NCBI GenBank assembly: GCA_050874385.1
Contig: JBNMKO010000005.1
Coordinates: 1 to 64,000, forward strand
Reading direction: 5' to 3'
DNA: 64,000 bases
Source: CAG-882 sp050874385
Lineage (GTDB): Bacteria; Bacillota; Clostridia; Lachnospirales; Lachnospiraceae
A program made the translations under genes and the position numbers. Below the pieces are notes generated by a model, which was not told the DNA's origin, searched no databases, and was given only the letters and a program-made list of their open reading frames with translations. Positions 51,979-59,973 of this stretch are shown piece after piece. Position 1 is the first letter of the stretch; each line of letters starts with the position of its first letter.

Positions 51979-52239
51979 ATAAATACAAGCTATAATGAAA
52001 CTGCAAAGGGCGGAGCGTATGAACAGTATGCGAATAAGGCGGCAGAGGGAATGATAAAAAATTATTCAGGAAATATGCTTACAAAGCCAGAACTTATTGC
52101 CAAAACAGTAAGAAAAGCAGTTACCAGGAAAAGACCACACACACGTTATCTTGTAGGTTTTATGGCGAAACCTATGGTTATCACACACAAAATATTTGGT
52201 GACCGTGTATTTGATTGGGTAATTAATAATTTTAGTTAG
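51979..52239 (+). pseudogene. C-terminal remnant of a short-chain dehydrogenase
   Basis: About 86 codons open to a stop at 52237. GGAYEQYANKAAEGM, then TKPELIAKTVRKAV, KRPHTRYLVGFMAKPM and GDRVFDWVINN match the last quarter of SDR oxidoreductases of the type usually found beside this class of AraC regulator. The N-terminal Rossmann domain and active site are missing, and no ribosome site leads it. The remnant sits immediately after operator copy 1, so the deleted SDR was probably the original target gene. An ATG at 52051 could give 62 residues but nothing functional. Confidence 0.75.
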
Positions 52240-52253
52240 AAGAAGGTGAGATA

Positions 52254-53237
52254 TTGAAACATTTTCCATTGGATAAAAACTATGCAGTATTGCTGAGAAC
52301 GTATGGAATTTCAGTGGATGAATTGCTAAAAAGGGCACGACTGCCGCTTGATATGTTTGTGAGGGACAATCCTTGTGTGACCTCAGAAGAATACTATCGT
52401 TTTATGCGGGCAATAGAGGAGATTGTACCAGACAGGAAAATGCCAATACAGCTTGCGACAGCTGAAAATATTGAGACGATAACACCGCCGATATTCGGGG
52501 CGTATTGCAGTGCCAATGCGAGGGAGTGTATCAAAAGGATTGCACAATATAAGGCGTTGGCGGGAGCTATAATATTTGGCGTTTGCGAGGATGAGCAAGG
52601 AGTTACTGTAGAGATAAAAGGTGAGGAAAATATAGAACTTCCGGAAATTATCATAGGAGTTGAGATGGCACTTTTGACAAATCTTATCCGGAAAGCAACA
52701 AAGGAAAATGTGATACCGATAAAGATTATCGTGAAAAAATCTTTTGCAAACCCGGAATATGAACAGTTCTTAGGGTGTAAGGCAGAAGAAGGAGTGGTAA
52801 ATTCTATCACATTTTCTTCCGAGGATGCAGAAATACCATTTATAACAAGAAATGAGTCGATGTGGAATTTTTTTGAGCCGGAGTTGAAAAAAAGGCTCAG
52901 TGAGATGGATACGGACGAGTCGTTTTCAGCAAAGGTGAGAAGTGTTTTAGTTGAAATTCTTCCTGCCGGAAAATCGACAATAGAAGATGTAGCGGATGCA
53001 CTTGGAATGAGCAAACGAAGCCTACAAAGAAAGCTAAAGGAGGAGGACACCACATTTCAAAAGCAATTAAATCATGTCAGGGAATTGCTTGCGAAGAATT
53101 ATATCCAGAATACGCGGCTGTCGTCGGAGAACATTGCGTATCTGCTTGGGTATCAGGATTTAAATTCATTTTTTAGGGCATTTGCTCTTTGGACGGGAAA
53201 AACGGTTACGGCATATAAGCAGGAAACCTCTTTATAG
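52254..53237 (+). CDS. AraC-family regulator with Arabinose_bd-type ligand domain
   Basis: 327 residues from a TTG at 52254, preceded by GAAGGTGAG; no better ATG is near. The N-terminal ~190 residues (YAVLLRTYGISVDELLKRARLPLDMF; VTSEEYYRFMRAIEEIV) match the ligand domain of the OruR/VirS-like AraC group. C-terminal HTH: STIEDVADALGMSKRSLQRKLKEEDTTF and SSENIAYLLGYQDLNSFFRAFALWTGK. Flanked by two copies of a direct-repeat operator, one before the SDR remnant and one before the fused ABC gene, so it very likely regulates both. Confidence 0.92.
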   Translation: MKHFPLDKNYAVLLRTYGISVDELLKRARLPLDMFVRDNPCVTSEEYYRFMRAIEEIVPDRKMPIQLATAENIETITPPIFGAYCSANARECIKRIAQYKALAGAIIFGVCEDEQGVTVEIKGEENIELPEIIIGVEMALLTNLIRKATKENVIPIKIIVKKSFANPEYEQFLGCKAEEGVVNSITFSSEDAEIPFITRNESMWNFFEPELKKRLSEMDTDESFSAKVRSVLVEILPAGKSTIEDVADALGMSKRSLQRKLKEEDTTFQKQLNHVRELLAKNYIQNTRLSSENIAYLLGYQDLNSFFRAFALWTGKTVTAYKQETSL

Positions 53238-53252
53238 AGGCCCTGCTTTTTT
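53218..53252 (+). terminator. Intrinsic terminator at the end of the AraC gene
   Basis: AGCAGG, AAA, CCTC / GAGG, CCTGCT, then T6. The left arm overlaps the last codons of the AraC gene. Confidence 0.85.
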
Positions 53253-53284
53253 GTGGGGAAAGTAAGTTCATATACGGTGGACTG

Positions 53285-53323
53285 TGGCACAAATTGCATT
53301 AAAAATTGGCGCTTAATGTCATT
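53285..53323. promoter_or_regulatory. AraC-type operator, copy 2 upstream of the fused ABC gene
   Basis: TGGCACAAATTGCATT (53285-53300) and TGGCGCTTAATGTCATT (53307-53323), spacing 22. The first half is identical to copy 1 and the second differs by two bases. An AT-rich -10 area (TATAAAATATTTATA) follows and the ABC gene begins at 53398. Confidence 0.75.
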
Positions 53324-53397
53324 CAAACTTATAAAATATTTATATATATTAAAAAGATACCGATATTATACATATAAAAAGCAAAGGGGACTTTAGT

Positions 53398-56300
53398 ATG
53401 CTGCAAATAAATAATATATGTAAGGAGTACAAAACAGATAAACTTATTCAAAAGGCACTCGATAATGTCAGTCTTAATTTCAGGGACAGCGAATTTGTTG
53501 CCATTTTAGGACCAAGTGGTTCAGGCAAAACAACATTGTTGAATATTATAGGCGGATTGGACCGCTATGACAGCGGCGATTTAATTATAAATGGAATATC
53601 CACAAAACGATACAATGAAAGAGATTGGGATTCTTATCGCAATCATACCATAGGCTTTGTATTTCAAAGTTATAATTTGATACCGCATCAGACGGTTTTG
53701 TCAAATGTGGAGTTGGCACTGACAATTTCGGGAATTTCAAGAAGTGAACGAAGAAAGCGCGCCAAAGAGGCATTGGAGAAGGTAGGCTTGGGGGCGCAGA
53801 TACATAAAAAGCCAAATCAGATGTCGGGTGGACAGATGCAGAGAGTGGCAATCGCAAGAGCGCTTGTTAACAATCCGGATATTTTGCTTGCCGATGAACC
53901 GACGGGGGCTTTAGACAGCGAGACAAGTATACAGGTAATGAATCTTCTAGAGGAAGTTGCTAAGGAAAGACTGGTGATTATGGTAACGCATAATCCTGAA
54001 TTAGCGGAACAATATGCAACCAGAATTGTAAAACTGAAAGATGGAAATATTATTTCGGATACCAATCCATTTTCAACTATAAAAAAACCTTATGAAAAAG
54101 CAATTCATAAAAACATGGGAAAATCTTCCATGTCGCCATTTACCGCCATAGCTCTCAGTTTTCAGAACTTGAGAACCAAGAAAGCAAGGACGTTTCTGAC
54201 ATCGTTTGCCGGTTCTATAGGTATTATAGGCATAGCATTGATTATTGCCATTTCTAATGGCGTAAATGGTTATATTAAGACCATGGAGGAGGACACTTTA
54301 TCCGAATATCCACTTCAAATTCAGAGTACAGGTATAGATTTGACTTCGATGATGATGGACATGGCAACGGGGAAAAATGAAGAAGCATCAAAAAATACAG
54401 TCGGTGTGACGGAAATGGTAACAAATTTTTTCTCCAAGACAAATACGAATGATTTGGCATCGTTGAAACAATGGCTTGGTGATAATATTAATCAATTTGC
54501 TCAATATGCAAATTCAGTGGAATATAAATATTCTGTGACACCTCAGATATTTCGCATAGATGGGGACTGTGTCCGTCAGGTAAACCCTGATAAATCATTT
54601 TCTGCGTTGGGAACGGGTTCATCATCGGTCAGCAGTATGATATCTGGCAGTATGAACGCAAATGTATTTTATGAATTGCCATCTAATCCTGATATGTACA
54701 CAGCACAGTATAATTTAATGGCAGGACATTGGCCACAAAACTATACAGAATGTGTCTTGGTTTTAAATTCACAGGGAAATATAAGTGATTTAATGCAGTA
54801 TACACTTGGACTTAGTGATAGTAAAGAGCTGGATAAGATGATTGCATCTTTTGTGGCTGAGGAAGATATAAAAATACCTGATAATAATAAAACTTATTCG
54901 TATGAACAATTAACGGATATTTCTTTTAAATTGGTTAACAGCATAGATTATTATGAATATAATGCAGCACAGGGAGTGTGGAAAGAAAAGACAGACAATG
55001 AAGATTATATGAGAGAGCTTGTAAGACGAGGGGAAGATTTAAAGATTGTAGGTGTTGTAAAACCGTCAGAGGGTACATCTGCTACAATGCTTCATTCAGG
55101 CATCTGGTACACTCCTGACTTAATTAATCACATTATTGAGTCGGCAAAGACGGGAGAAATTGTAAAACAGCAGCTAGAGCATAGGGATATAGATGTTTTT
55201 ACAGGAGAACCGTTTGGAAGTGATAACACACAAAAAGAACTGGATATGGCATCACTGTTTAAAATAGACACAGATGCCCTGAGGGAGGCATTTAAGATTG
55301 ATGAGAGTGTTTTTGATTTGGATATGTCCGATTTAGCTAATATGGATGTGAATATTCCTGACTTGGGAGCAATAATTAATATGGACAATATGGATATGTC
55401 GGATTTTTTTAGTTTGGATGATTTACAAGGCAATTTTGTTGATATGAATAATGTTAATATTGAGGATGTTTTAAATCAAATTAATATTTCAATATCTCAG
55501 GAAAATATGGAAATGATATTTAACGATATTTTACAGGGATATCTGGAGAGTATTGAGGGAAAACCGGAAACTGATTTTTCAAATTTTCAGCAAGGTTTTG
55601 AAGAGTATTTAAAATCGGATAATGTTGCACAGCAATTACAGACAGATATAGAAGAACTTGTGAAGAACAAAATAAAGGTTGATATATCACAGGAAAGGCT
55701 GATGACTGATATAGCACAGCTTATCAATCAATATGAAGATTACGCTAAGAAAAATAACATTACTGAAAATGACATAGAAAGTGTAAGGGCATTTTTGGAG
55801 CAGCCTGAAATTCAGCAAAAGATTTCTGAGGAAGCCGAATGGCTGATAAATGAAAGTGTAACCGTGGACATCACGAGGGAAGATATACAAGAAATATTAA
55901 ATAAAAATATATGGTCAGGCTATTTGGAATATGCGGATGCACACGGTCTTGCAAATCCGCAGAAACTAGGCATATATTTTACTGAATATTTGCAATCTGA
56001 GGCTGGTCAGAATATATTGCGAAATGACATGCAAAAAATTCTGGAGTCGTCACAGTTGGAAAAACAATTCGCTGATGTCATTTCAAGTGTTATGCAACAA
56101 AGCATCAACACAATTATGGAAAATATGAGCCAACAGTTGACACAAAATATGCAGCGTGCAACTGACAGCATGGTGCAAAAAATTACAGCTCAAATGCAGA
56201 TGGCATTGCAGGAAGTGATGTCTCAAATTACAACTAATATGACATTGGCAATGCAGAACAGTATGAATAAATTGATAGAAAATATGGATAAGGCATTTTA

Positions 56301-57021
56301 CATAGACGCAGATAAATTTGCAGAGGTTATCCAGATGGGTATAGATAAAGATGAATTATCTGAATTGATGATGTCGCTTGTTTCATATAAGGGTGCGACA
56401 TTGGATTCAAATCTTAAAAAATTGGGATATGCACAGGAAGATAACCCGACAGAGATAGATATATATCCAAAAGATTTTGAAAGCAAGGACAAGATTGTTG
56501 AGTTATTGGATTTATATAATGCACAAATGAAAGAAAATGGAAATGATGAACAGATAATTAATTATACGGATATGGTGGGAACACTTATGAGTTCAGTGAC
56601 ACAGATTGTGAATGTAATCAGTTATGTTTTGATTGCTTTTGTGGCAATATCATTGGTTGTGTCATCCATTATGATAGGTATTATAACATATATAAGTGTG
56701 TTGGAGCGAAAGAAGGAAATAGGAATTTTGAGGGCGATGGGAGCTTCAAAGAGCAATATTTCAACAGTATTCAATGCTGAGACAGGAATTGTTGGAATGG
56801 GTGCAGGAATTTTAGGCATTGGCATCACATTAATTCTTCTAATTCCGGGGAATATGTTAATTCAACATCTTACAGGCATTGGAAATATTCATGCCATGCT
56901 TACATTATTGCCGATGATTGTGCTGATTGCGTTAAGTACGGTGCTTACAATGCTTGGAGGCTTAATACCATCAAGAACGGCTGCAAACAGTGACCCGGTA
57001 ACAGCGTTGAGAAATGAATAA
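53398..57021 (+). CDS. Fused ABC exporter (ATPase + MacB/FtsX-type permease) with giant extracellular domain
   Basis: 1207 residues. Residues 1-225 are a LolD/MacB-type ATPase: Walker A GPSGSGKTT (38-46), signature MSGGQMQR (142-149), Walker B DILLADEPTG (161-170), H-loop His198. A first membrane helix follows at about 265-290, then some 780 residues predicted to be extracellular, then three helices near 1065-1200 with the FtsX motif LERKKEIGILRAMGAS. The extracellular part is rich in Asn, Asp, Met and Gln, with a probable coiled coil (about 890-970, many SQQLTQNMQ-type repeats). MacB-like proteins have only about 220 residues there. It may export or sense an antimicrobial or lipid. Codon use is more A/T-rich than that of the polysaccharide clusters. 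Controlled by the AraC operator at 53285. Confidence 0.9.
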   Translation: MLQINNICKEYKTDKLIQKALDNVSLNFRDSEFVAILGPSGSGKTTLLNIIGGLDRYDSGDLIINGISTKRYNERDWDSYRNHTIGFVFQSYNLIPHQTVLSNVELALTISGISRSERRKRAKEALEKVGLGAQIHKKPNQMSGGQMQRVAIARALVNNPDILLADEPTGALDSETSIQVMNLLEEVAKERLVIMVTHNPELAEQYATRIVKLKDGNIISDTNPFSTIKKPYEKAIHKNMGKSSMSPFTAIALSFQNLRTKKARTFLTSFAGSIGIIGIALIIAISNGVNGYIKTMEEDTLSEYPLQIQSTGIDLTSMMMDMATGKNEEASKNTVGVTEMVTNFFSKTNTNDLASLKQWLGDNINQFAQYANSVEYKYSVTPQIFRIDGDCVRQVNPDKSFSALGTGSSSVSSMISGSMNANVFYELPSNPDMYTAQYNLMAGHWPQNYTECVLVLNSQGNISDLMQYTLGLSDSKELDKMIASFVAEEDIKIPDNNKTYSYEQLTDISFKLVNSIDYYEYNAAQGVWKEKTDNEDYMRELVRRGEDLKIVGVVKPSEGTSATMLHSGIWYTPDLINHIIESAKTGEIVKQQLEHRDIDVFTGEPFGSDNTQKELDMASLFKIDTDALREAFKIDESVFDLDMSDLANMDVNIPDLGAIINMDNMDMSDFFSLDDLQGNFVDMNNVNIEDVLNQINISISQENMEMIFNDILQGYLESIEGKPETDFSNFQQGFEEYLKSDNVAQQLQTDIEELVKNKIKVDISQERLMTDIAQLINQYEDYAKKNNITENDIESVRAFLEQPEIQQKISEEAEWLINESVTVDITREDIQEILNKNIWSGYLEYADAHGLANPQKLGIYFTEYLQSEAGQNILRNDMQKILESSQLEKQFADVISSVMQQSINTIMENMSQQLTQNMQRATDSMVQKITAQMQMALQEVMSQITTNMTLAMQNSMNKLIENMDKAFYIDADKFAEVIQMGIDKDELSELMMSLVSYKGATLDSNLKKLGYAQEDNPTEIDIYPKDFESKDKIVELLDLYNAQMKENGNDEQIINYTDMVGTLMSSVTQIVNVISYVLIAFVAISLVVSSIMIGIITYISVLERKKEIGILRAMGASKSNISTVFNAETGIVGMGAGILGIGITLILLIPGNMLIQHLTGIGNIHAMLTLLPMIVLIALSTVLTMLGGLIPSRTAANSDPVTALRNE

Positions 57022-57062
57022 TATTGTATTTGAGAAAATAAATTACACACATGTTTGACATA

Positions 57063-57106
57063 TTAAGGCAGGCTATATCAACAGCTATTGATATAGCTTG
57101 CCTTAA
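57063..57106. terminator. 19-bp inverted repeat after ABC gene
   Basis: Arms 57063-57081 and 57088-57106 (TTAAGGCAGGCTATATCAA with its complement, one G-T pair) around a six-base loop. No T-run follows, so it may be a terminator of poor type or a relic of a mobile or repeat element. Confidence 0.55.
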
Positions 57107-57172
57107 TTGCCTATATATGGTACAGTCAATGTGATACTTGAAAGCTGTTTTGCTATTATCATGTCATATTAG

Positions 57173-57289
57173 AATGAGCTTGTGGAAATGATAGCCTCGT
57201 TTGGACAGATGCCATGTCACATAATGCCTGTGACACCGGAAAAATTGGCAGATATCATAGAAGATGCTATTGCGGGAGGAGTTTTCTGA
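57173..57289 (+). pseudogene. Orphan C-terminal gene fragment, family unknown
   Basis: 38 codons open after a TAG, ending in TGA: VEMIASFGQMPCHIMP, VTPEKLADIIEDAIAGGVF. It reads like the tidy C-terminus of a real enzyme but has no start or ribosome site, and I do not recognise the family. Likely debris left by a deletion. Confidence 0.35.
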
Positions 57290-57572
57290 CATTAATCATC
57301 AAAAATATCTATTCGACAAAACAGTTGAGAAGTGATATAATGAATACAAAATTTTTGAAGGGTATTATCAAACTTAATACAATTATTACAGGTGGTTCAA
57401 ACAGAAGGTTCCGACTTTTATGGGTTGGGCAGTTTGTTTATATAACGATTATACATGGAGTTCCGTAAAATGGAATAGCCTAAGTAGAGGATGAAAACAG
57501 TGGAGATTGTAATGCCTGAAATAATCCTAAAAGGAACGGCTCGGATATGGAACTCTGAACCGTTCCTTTTTA

Positions 57573-57631
57573 ATATTATAAGGAAGTCTTCAGCTTCTAC
57601 TTCGTGGGGGCAATAAATGGGACTTCCTTTT
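57573..57631 (+). repeat. Dispersed hairpin element, copy 3
   Basis: AAGGAAGTC (57580-57588) pairs perfectly with GACTTCCTT (57621-57629), followed by TTTAT. It shares TATAAGGAAGTC, CAGCTTCTA and CAATAAATGGG with the elements at 27790 and 41791. It directly follows another terminator-like hairpin. Confidence 0.6.
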
Positions 57632-57681
57632 ATTTAGAAATTGTAAAGCTCATTGTAATATGTTATGATATCGGCAAGTAA

Positions 57682-57718
57682 TTATGAGCAAGCGAAATGG
57701 ATTGCAGATATCCAATTG
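57682..57718. repeat. Dispersed palindromic repeat, copy 4 with compensatory change
   Basis: TTATGAGCAAGC, then TGGATTGC and ATATCCAATTG. The core is TGGAT (57698-57702), seven bases, ATCCA (57710-57714): both arms changed relative to CGGAT/ATCCG, so pairing is kept. Lies in the leader of the FIST gene. Confidence 0.65.
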
Positions 57719-57780
57719 ACAATGATTTTTTAGTACTGGGAAATTCCAATAAAATTTAGTTTTGAAAGGTGAGTGAGGCA

Positions 57781-58647
57781 ATGAAACAGACATATAAAGT
57801 GGATAAAAGCGGTAATCTCACAGAGGTACTTCGCGGAATAAATGCGCCAAAGTTGTTATTGTTGATGTCAAATGATAAGCAGTTTGAGCAGCATGTTAAG
57901 GAGCTTGAACAGCGTTTTCCGGGAGTTCCAAGTATTGGGTGCGTGGGAGGCAGTTACGGTGGACAGACTGTGGTTGCACAGAATGGTGTGGCAGTTATCG
58001 CCATGGAAGGAAATCTCACAGTAGCCACGAATGTGCTCGAACAGGCATCGACCATGCCGGTAAAGTATATCGAGAGGTTGGAAAAAGATGTAAGCAAAGT
58101 CGGCGCTTCAGAGAGTAACACGGTATGTATTGACTTTTGCACAGGGAATGACGCGTGTGTCTTGACCACAATCTACAGTGTGCTTGGCAAGAAAAAGATA
58201 TCCCTTGTAGGTGGAACAGGGGAGGTTGGAAAAGTTTCAGTCAACGGAAAGGTTTACACTGACGCGGATGTCTATGCCCTTATTCGCAACAATGATGGAA
58301 AAATCAAGGTATATAAGGAAAATATTTATAAGCAGGTTCCGGGCTGCCGTTTTATCGCATCTAAGACTGACCGCAGCAAATATCTTTTGGGTGAGCTAAA
58401 CGGACAGCCGGCTAAAAATGTGTATAAAGACCTTTTACATATAAGCGATAATGATATTGGCACGCAGACTTTTAAAAACCCATTCGGAAAGATGAACGGG
58501 CAGGATATATGTATCATATCCATCAAGGAAGTAGTAGGAAATCAGCTTGCATGTTTTAGGCAGGTGAACGACTCGGATGTCCTTACACTCCTTGAGGCTC
58601 AGGACATTCCGCATGTTGTAGATGAGACAATCAAGAAAATTAAATAG
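57781..58647 (+). CDS. FIST-domain sensor protein, cut short by an in-frame TAG
   Basis: 288 residues from the ATG at 57781 (AAGGTGAG ahead; a GTG at 57769 in frame is possible). FIST_N features: SNDKQFEQHVKELEQRFPGVPSIGCVGGSYGG and NTVCIDFCTGNDACVLTTIYSVLGKKKISLVGGTGEVG. FIST_C begins near residue 185 (YKQVPGCRFIASKTDRSKYLLGELNGQPAKNVYKDLL). The frame stops at TAG 58645 after ETIKKIK, but the rest of FIST_C continues in the same frame to 58842. FIST proteins are intracellular ligand sensors that commonly partner chemotaxis transducers, and a soluble MCP gene follows. Either a recent nonsense mutation, a sequence error or read-through. Confidence 0.85.
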   Translation: MKQTYKVDKSGNLTEVLRGINAPKLLLLMSNDKQFEQHVKELEQRFPGVPSIGCVGGSYGGQTVVAQNGVAVIAMEGNLTVATNVLEQASTMPVKYIERLEKDVSKVGASESNTVCIDFCTGNDACVLTTIYSVLGKKKISLVGGTGEVGKVSVNGKVYTDADVYALIRNNDGKIKVYKENIYKQVPGCRFIASKTDRSKYLLGELNGQPAKNVYKDLLHISDNDIGTQTFKNPFGKMNGQDICIISIKEVVGNQLACFRQVNDSDVLTLLEAQDIPHVVDETIKKIK

Positions 58648-58842
58648 GATTTCCAGCATGTATCAGCGGTGTTTTCAATAAACTGCTGTTTTAGATATTT
58701 ACTTTTTTCACAAGAACATTATTTTGAAACTTACTTAAAAACAATGGAGCAGTTGGGAAATCATGCAGGACTGATTGGGTATGGGGAACATTACAATCAG
58801 CAGTTTGTAAACCAGACTATGACTTGTGTGGTGTTTGAATAA
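58648..58842 (+). pseudogene. In-frame continuation of the FIST gene after the amber codon
   Basis: 64 further sense codons in the same frame as 57781-58647 up to TAA at 58840. It reads DFQHVSAVFSINCCFRYLLF, then FETYLKTMEQLGNHAG, LIGYGEHYNQQ and FVNQTMTCVVFE, the expected FIST_C ending (NQTMT close to the C-terminus). There is no frameshift and no ribosome site of its own before the inner ATG at 58744. Read together with the upstream part, the protein would be 353 positions, a normal FIST length. Confidence 0.8.
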
Positions 58843-58884
58843 TAGATTTGTGTAAAAAATAATTACAGAAAAAGAGGAAAATAT

Positions 58885-59829
58885 ATGTTCAGAAAAAAAG
58901 AAGAAAAGTCCGTTGTAAACGCGGAAAAGATAGATATGCATCCAATAAGCCATGTTGCGGATACCATTTTGACATATCAGAAGCAGTTGGCACAGCGCGA
59001 GGTTGAGTCCCTCGATGAAATGTCGGAGGTGCAGACTGTATTTGAGGAGGCATTGCAGGAAAATGTAAAACTTAAAGAACAGATGCAATCGTTGACAGAA
59101 GTGTTTGCGGATGTGGGACAGATTGCGGCACGTTTTGACGATGTGAAAAACCAGATTGTTGAGTCAGTTGGAGACGCGCAGGGGAAGGTCGATGAATTAA
59201 AAAACAGCTCTTTGGAGGTGCAGAGCAGTTTCGGGGAGATACAGAGCGCTTTTACGGCAGTGCAGACATCGGTACAGCAGATTAAGGACTGTATGCAGCA
59301 GATTATAAGCATTGCAAACCAGACAAATATGCTCGCACTGAATGCGTCAATAGAGGCTGCCCGCGCAGGAGACCAAGGCAGGGGTTTTGCTGTAGTGGCT
59401 AATGAGGTAAAAAATCTGGCGGATGAGATTAAAAATCTTGTAAGCAATGTTGATAACAGTATATCCGAGGTGGAAAAAGGTACAGCAAAGTTAAATACAA
59501 ATATTGAGAGTTCCAAAGCGGCATTTGGACAGAATGTTGCGGAGGTGGACGAGGCTTACGGAGTTTTTGACAAGATTATAGAGGCGGCGCACGAGGCTAA
59601 ATCGGTGCAGGAGGAAATAGGTCAGGTGGCACAGTCCTCGGAGGGCAAGCTTGAACATGTCAAAAATTGTTTTGACTCGGAGGAGGAGAGACTTCAGCGC
59701 GTGCTTACACATATTGAGCGCGCAAATGACCTCGGAACGACCAAGAGTTCAATGTTTGAGGATATGAACAATCTTGTGGCACAGCTAAAGCCTATGGCGG
59801 AGGAAATACAGAAAAAACAGAGACCATAA
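58885..59829 (+). CDS. Soluble methyl-accepting chemotaxis-type transducer
   Basis: 314 residues with no membrane segment. The first ~60 residues are a short N-terminal region, then a long coiled coil with the signalling hairpin tip QTNMLALNASIEAARAGDQG then GFAVVANEVKNLADE at about residues 151-186. It lacks a sensor domain of its own, so it probably takes its input from the FIST protein encoded 42 bases upstream (inference). It would interact with CheA/CheW in the cytoplasm. AAGAGG precedes the ATG. Confidence 0.92.
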   Translation: MFRKKEEKSVVNAEKIDMHPISHVADTILTYQKQLAQREVESLDEMSEVQTVFEEALQENVKLKEQMQSLTEVFADVGQIAARFDDVKNQIVESVGDAQGKVDELKNSSLEVQSSFGEIQSAFTAVQTSVQQIKDCMQQIISIANQTNMLALNASIEAARAGDQGRGFAVVANEVKNLADEIKNLVSNVDNSISEVEKGTAKLNTNIESSKAAFGQNVAEVDEAYGVFDKIIEAAHEAKSVQEEIGQVAQSSEGKLEHVKNCFDSEEERLQRVLTHIERANDLGTTKSSMFEDMNNLVAQLKPMAEEIQKKQRP

Positions 59830-59835
59830 AGAAGA

Positions 59836-59913
59836 TTGAAGAATAGTGTGGAGTAGCGCGTAGGGATTGCAAACTTGAAGAATAGTGTGGAGTAGCGCGT
59901 AGGGATTGCAAAC
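59836..59913. repeat. Perfect 39-bp tandem duplication
   Basis: Units 59836-59874 and 59875-59913 are identical (each begins TTGAAGAATAGTGTGGAG and ends GGGATTGCAAAC). It lies between the chemotaxis gene stop and the promoter of the MATE leader. Probably a recent slippage duplication. Confidence 0.9.
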
Positions 59914-59939
59914 GATATTGAATTATAAGTAAAAATGTA

Positions 59940-59967
59940 TTGACATTACATTAACCTTTGATATAAT
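59940..59967 (+). promoter_or_regulatory. Consensus sigma-A promoter of the MATE leader
   Basis: TTGACA at 59940-59945, 16 bases, TATAAT at 59962-59967. Both boxes are perfect. Transcription should begin near 59974, giving a leader of about 130 bases before the ATG at 60107. Confidence 0.9.
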
Positions 59968-59973
59968 AGCAGT

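Larger units (their letters stand above)
57022..57780. other. 759-base gap with gene debris, hairpins and repeats
   Basis: No intact gene. It holds a long inverted repeat (57063-57106), a 38-codon orphan frame (57173-57289), a terminator-like hairpin (AAAGGAACGG / CCGTTCCTTT, 57531-57571), hairpin element copy 3 (57573-57631) and palindromic repeat copy 4 (57682-57718). A 42-codon frame from ATG 57340 to 57468 has no recognisable content. Confidence 0.6.

Noticed and set aside
52394..53053. 219-codon minus-strand frame opposite the AraC gene
   Set aside because: Ser/Phe/Ile-rich shadow translation; the AraC HTH on the plus strand is unmistakable.
57340..57468. 42-codon frame with a TATAAT box just upstream
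   Set aside because: The translation resembles no family and there is no ribosome site; treated as debris.
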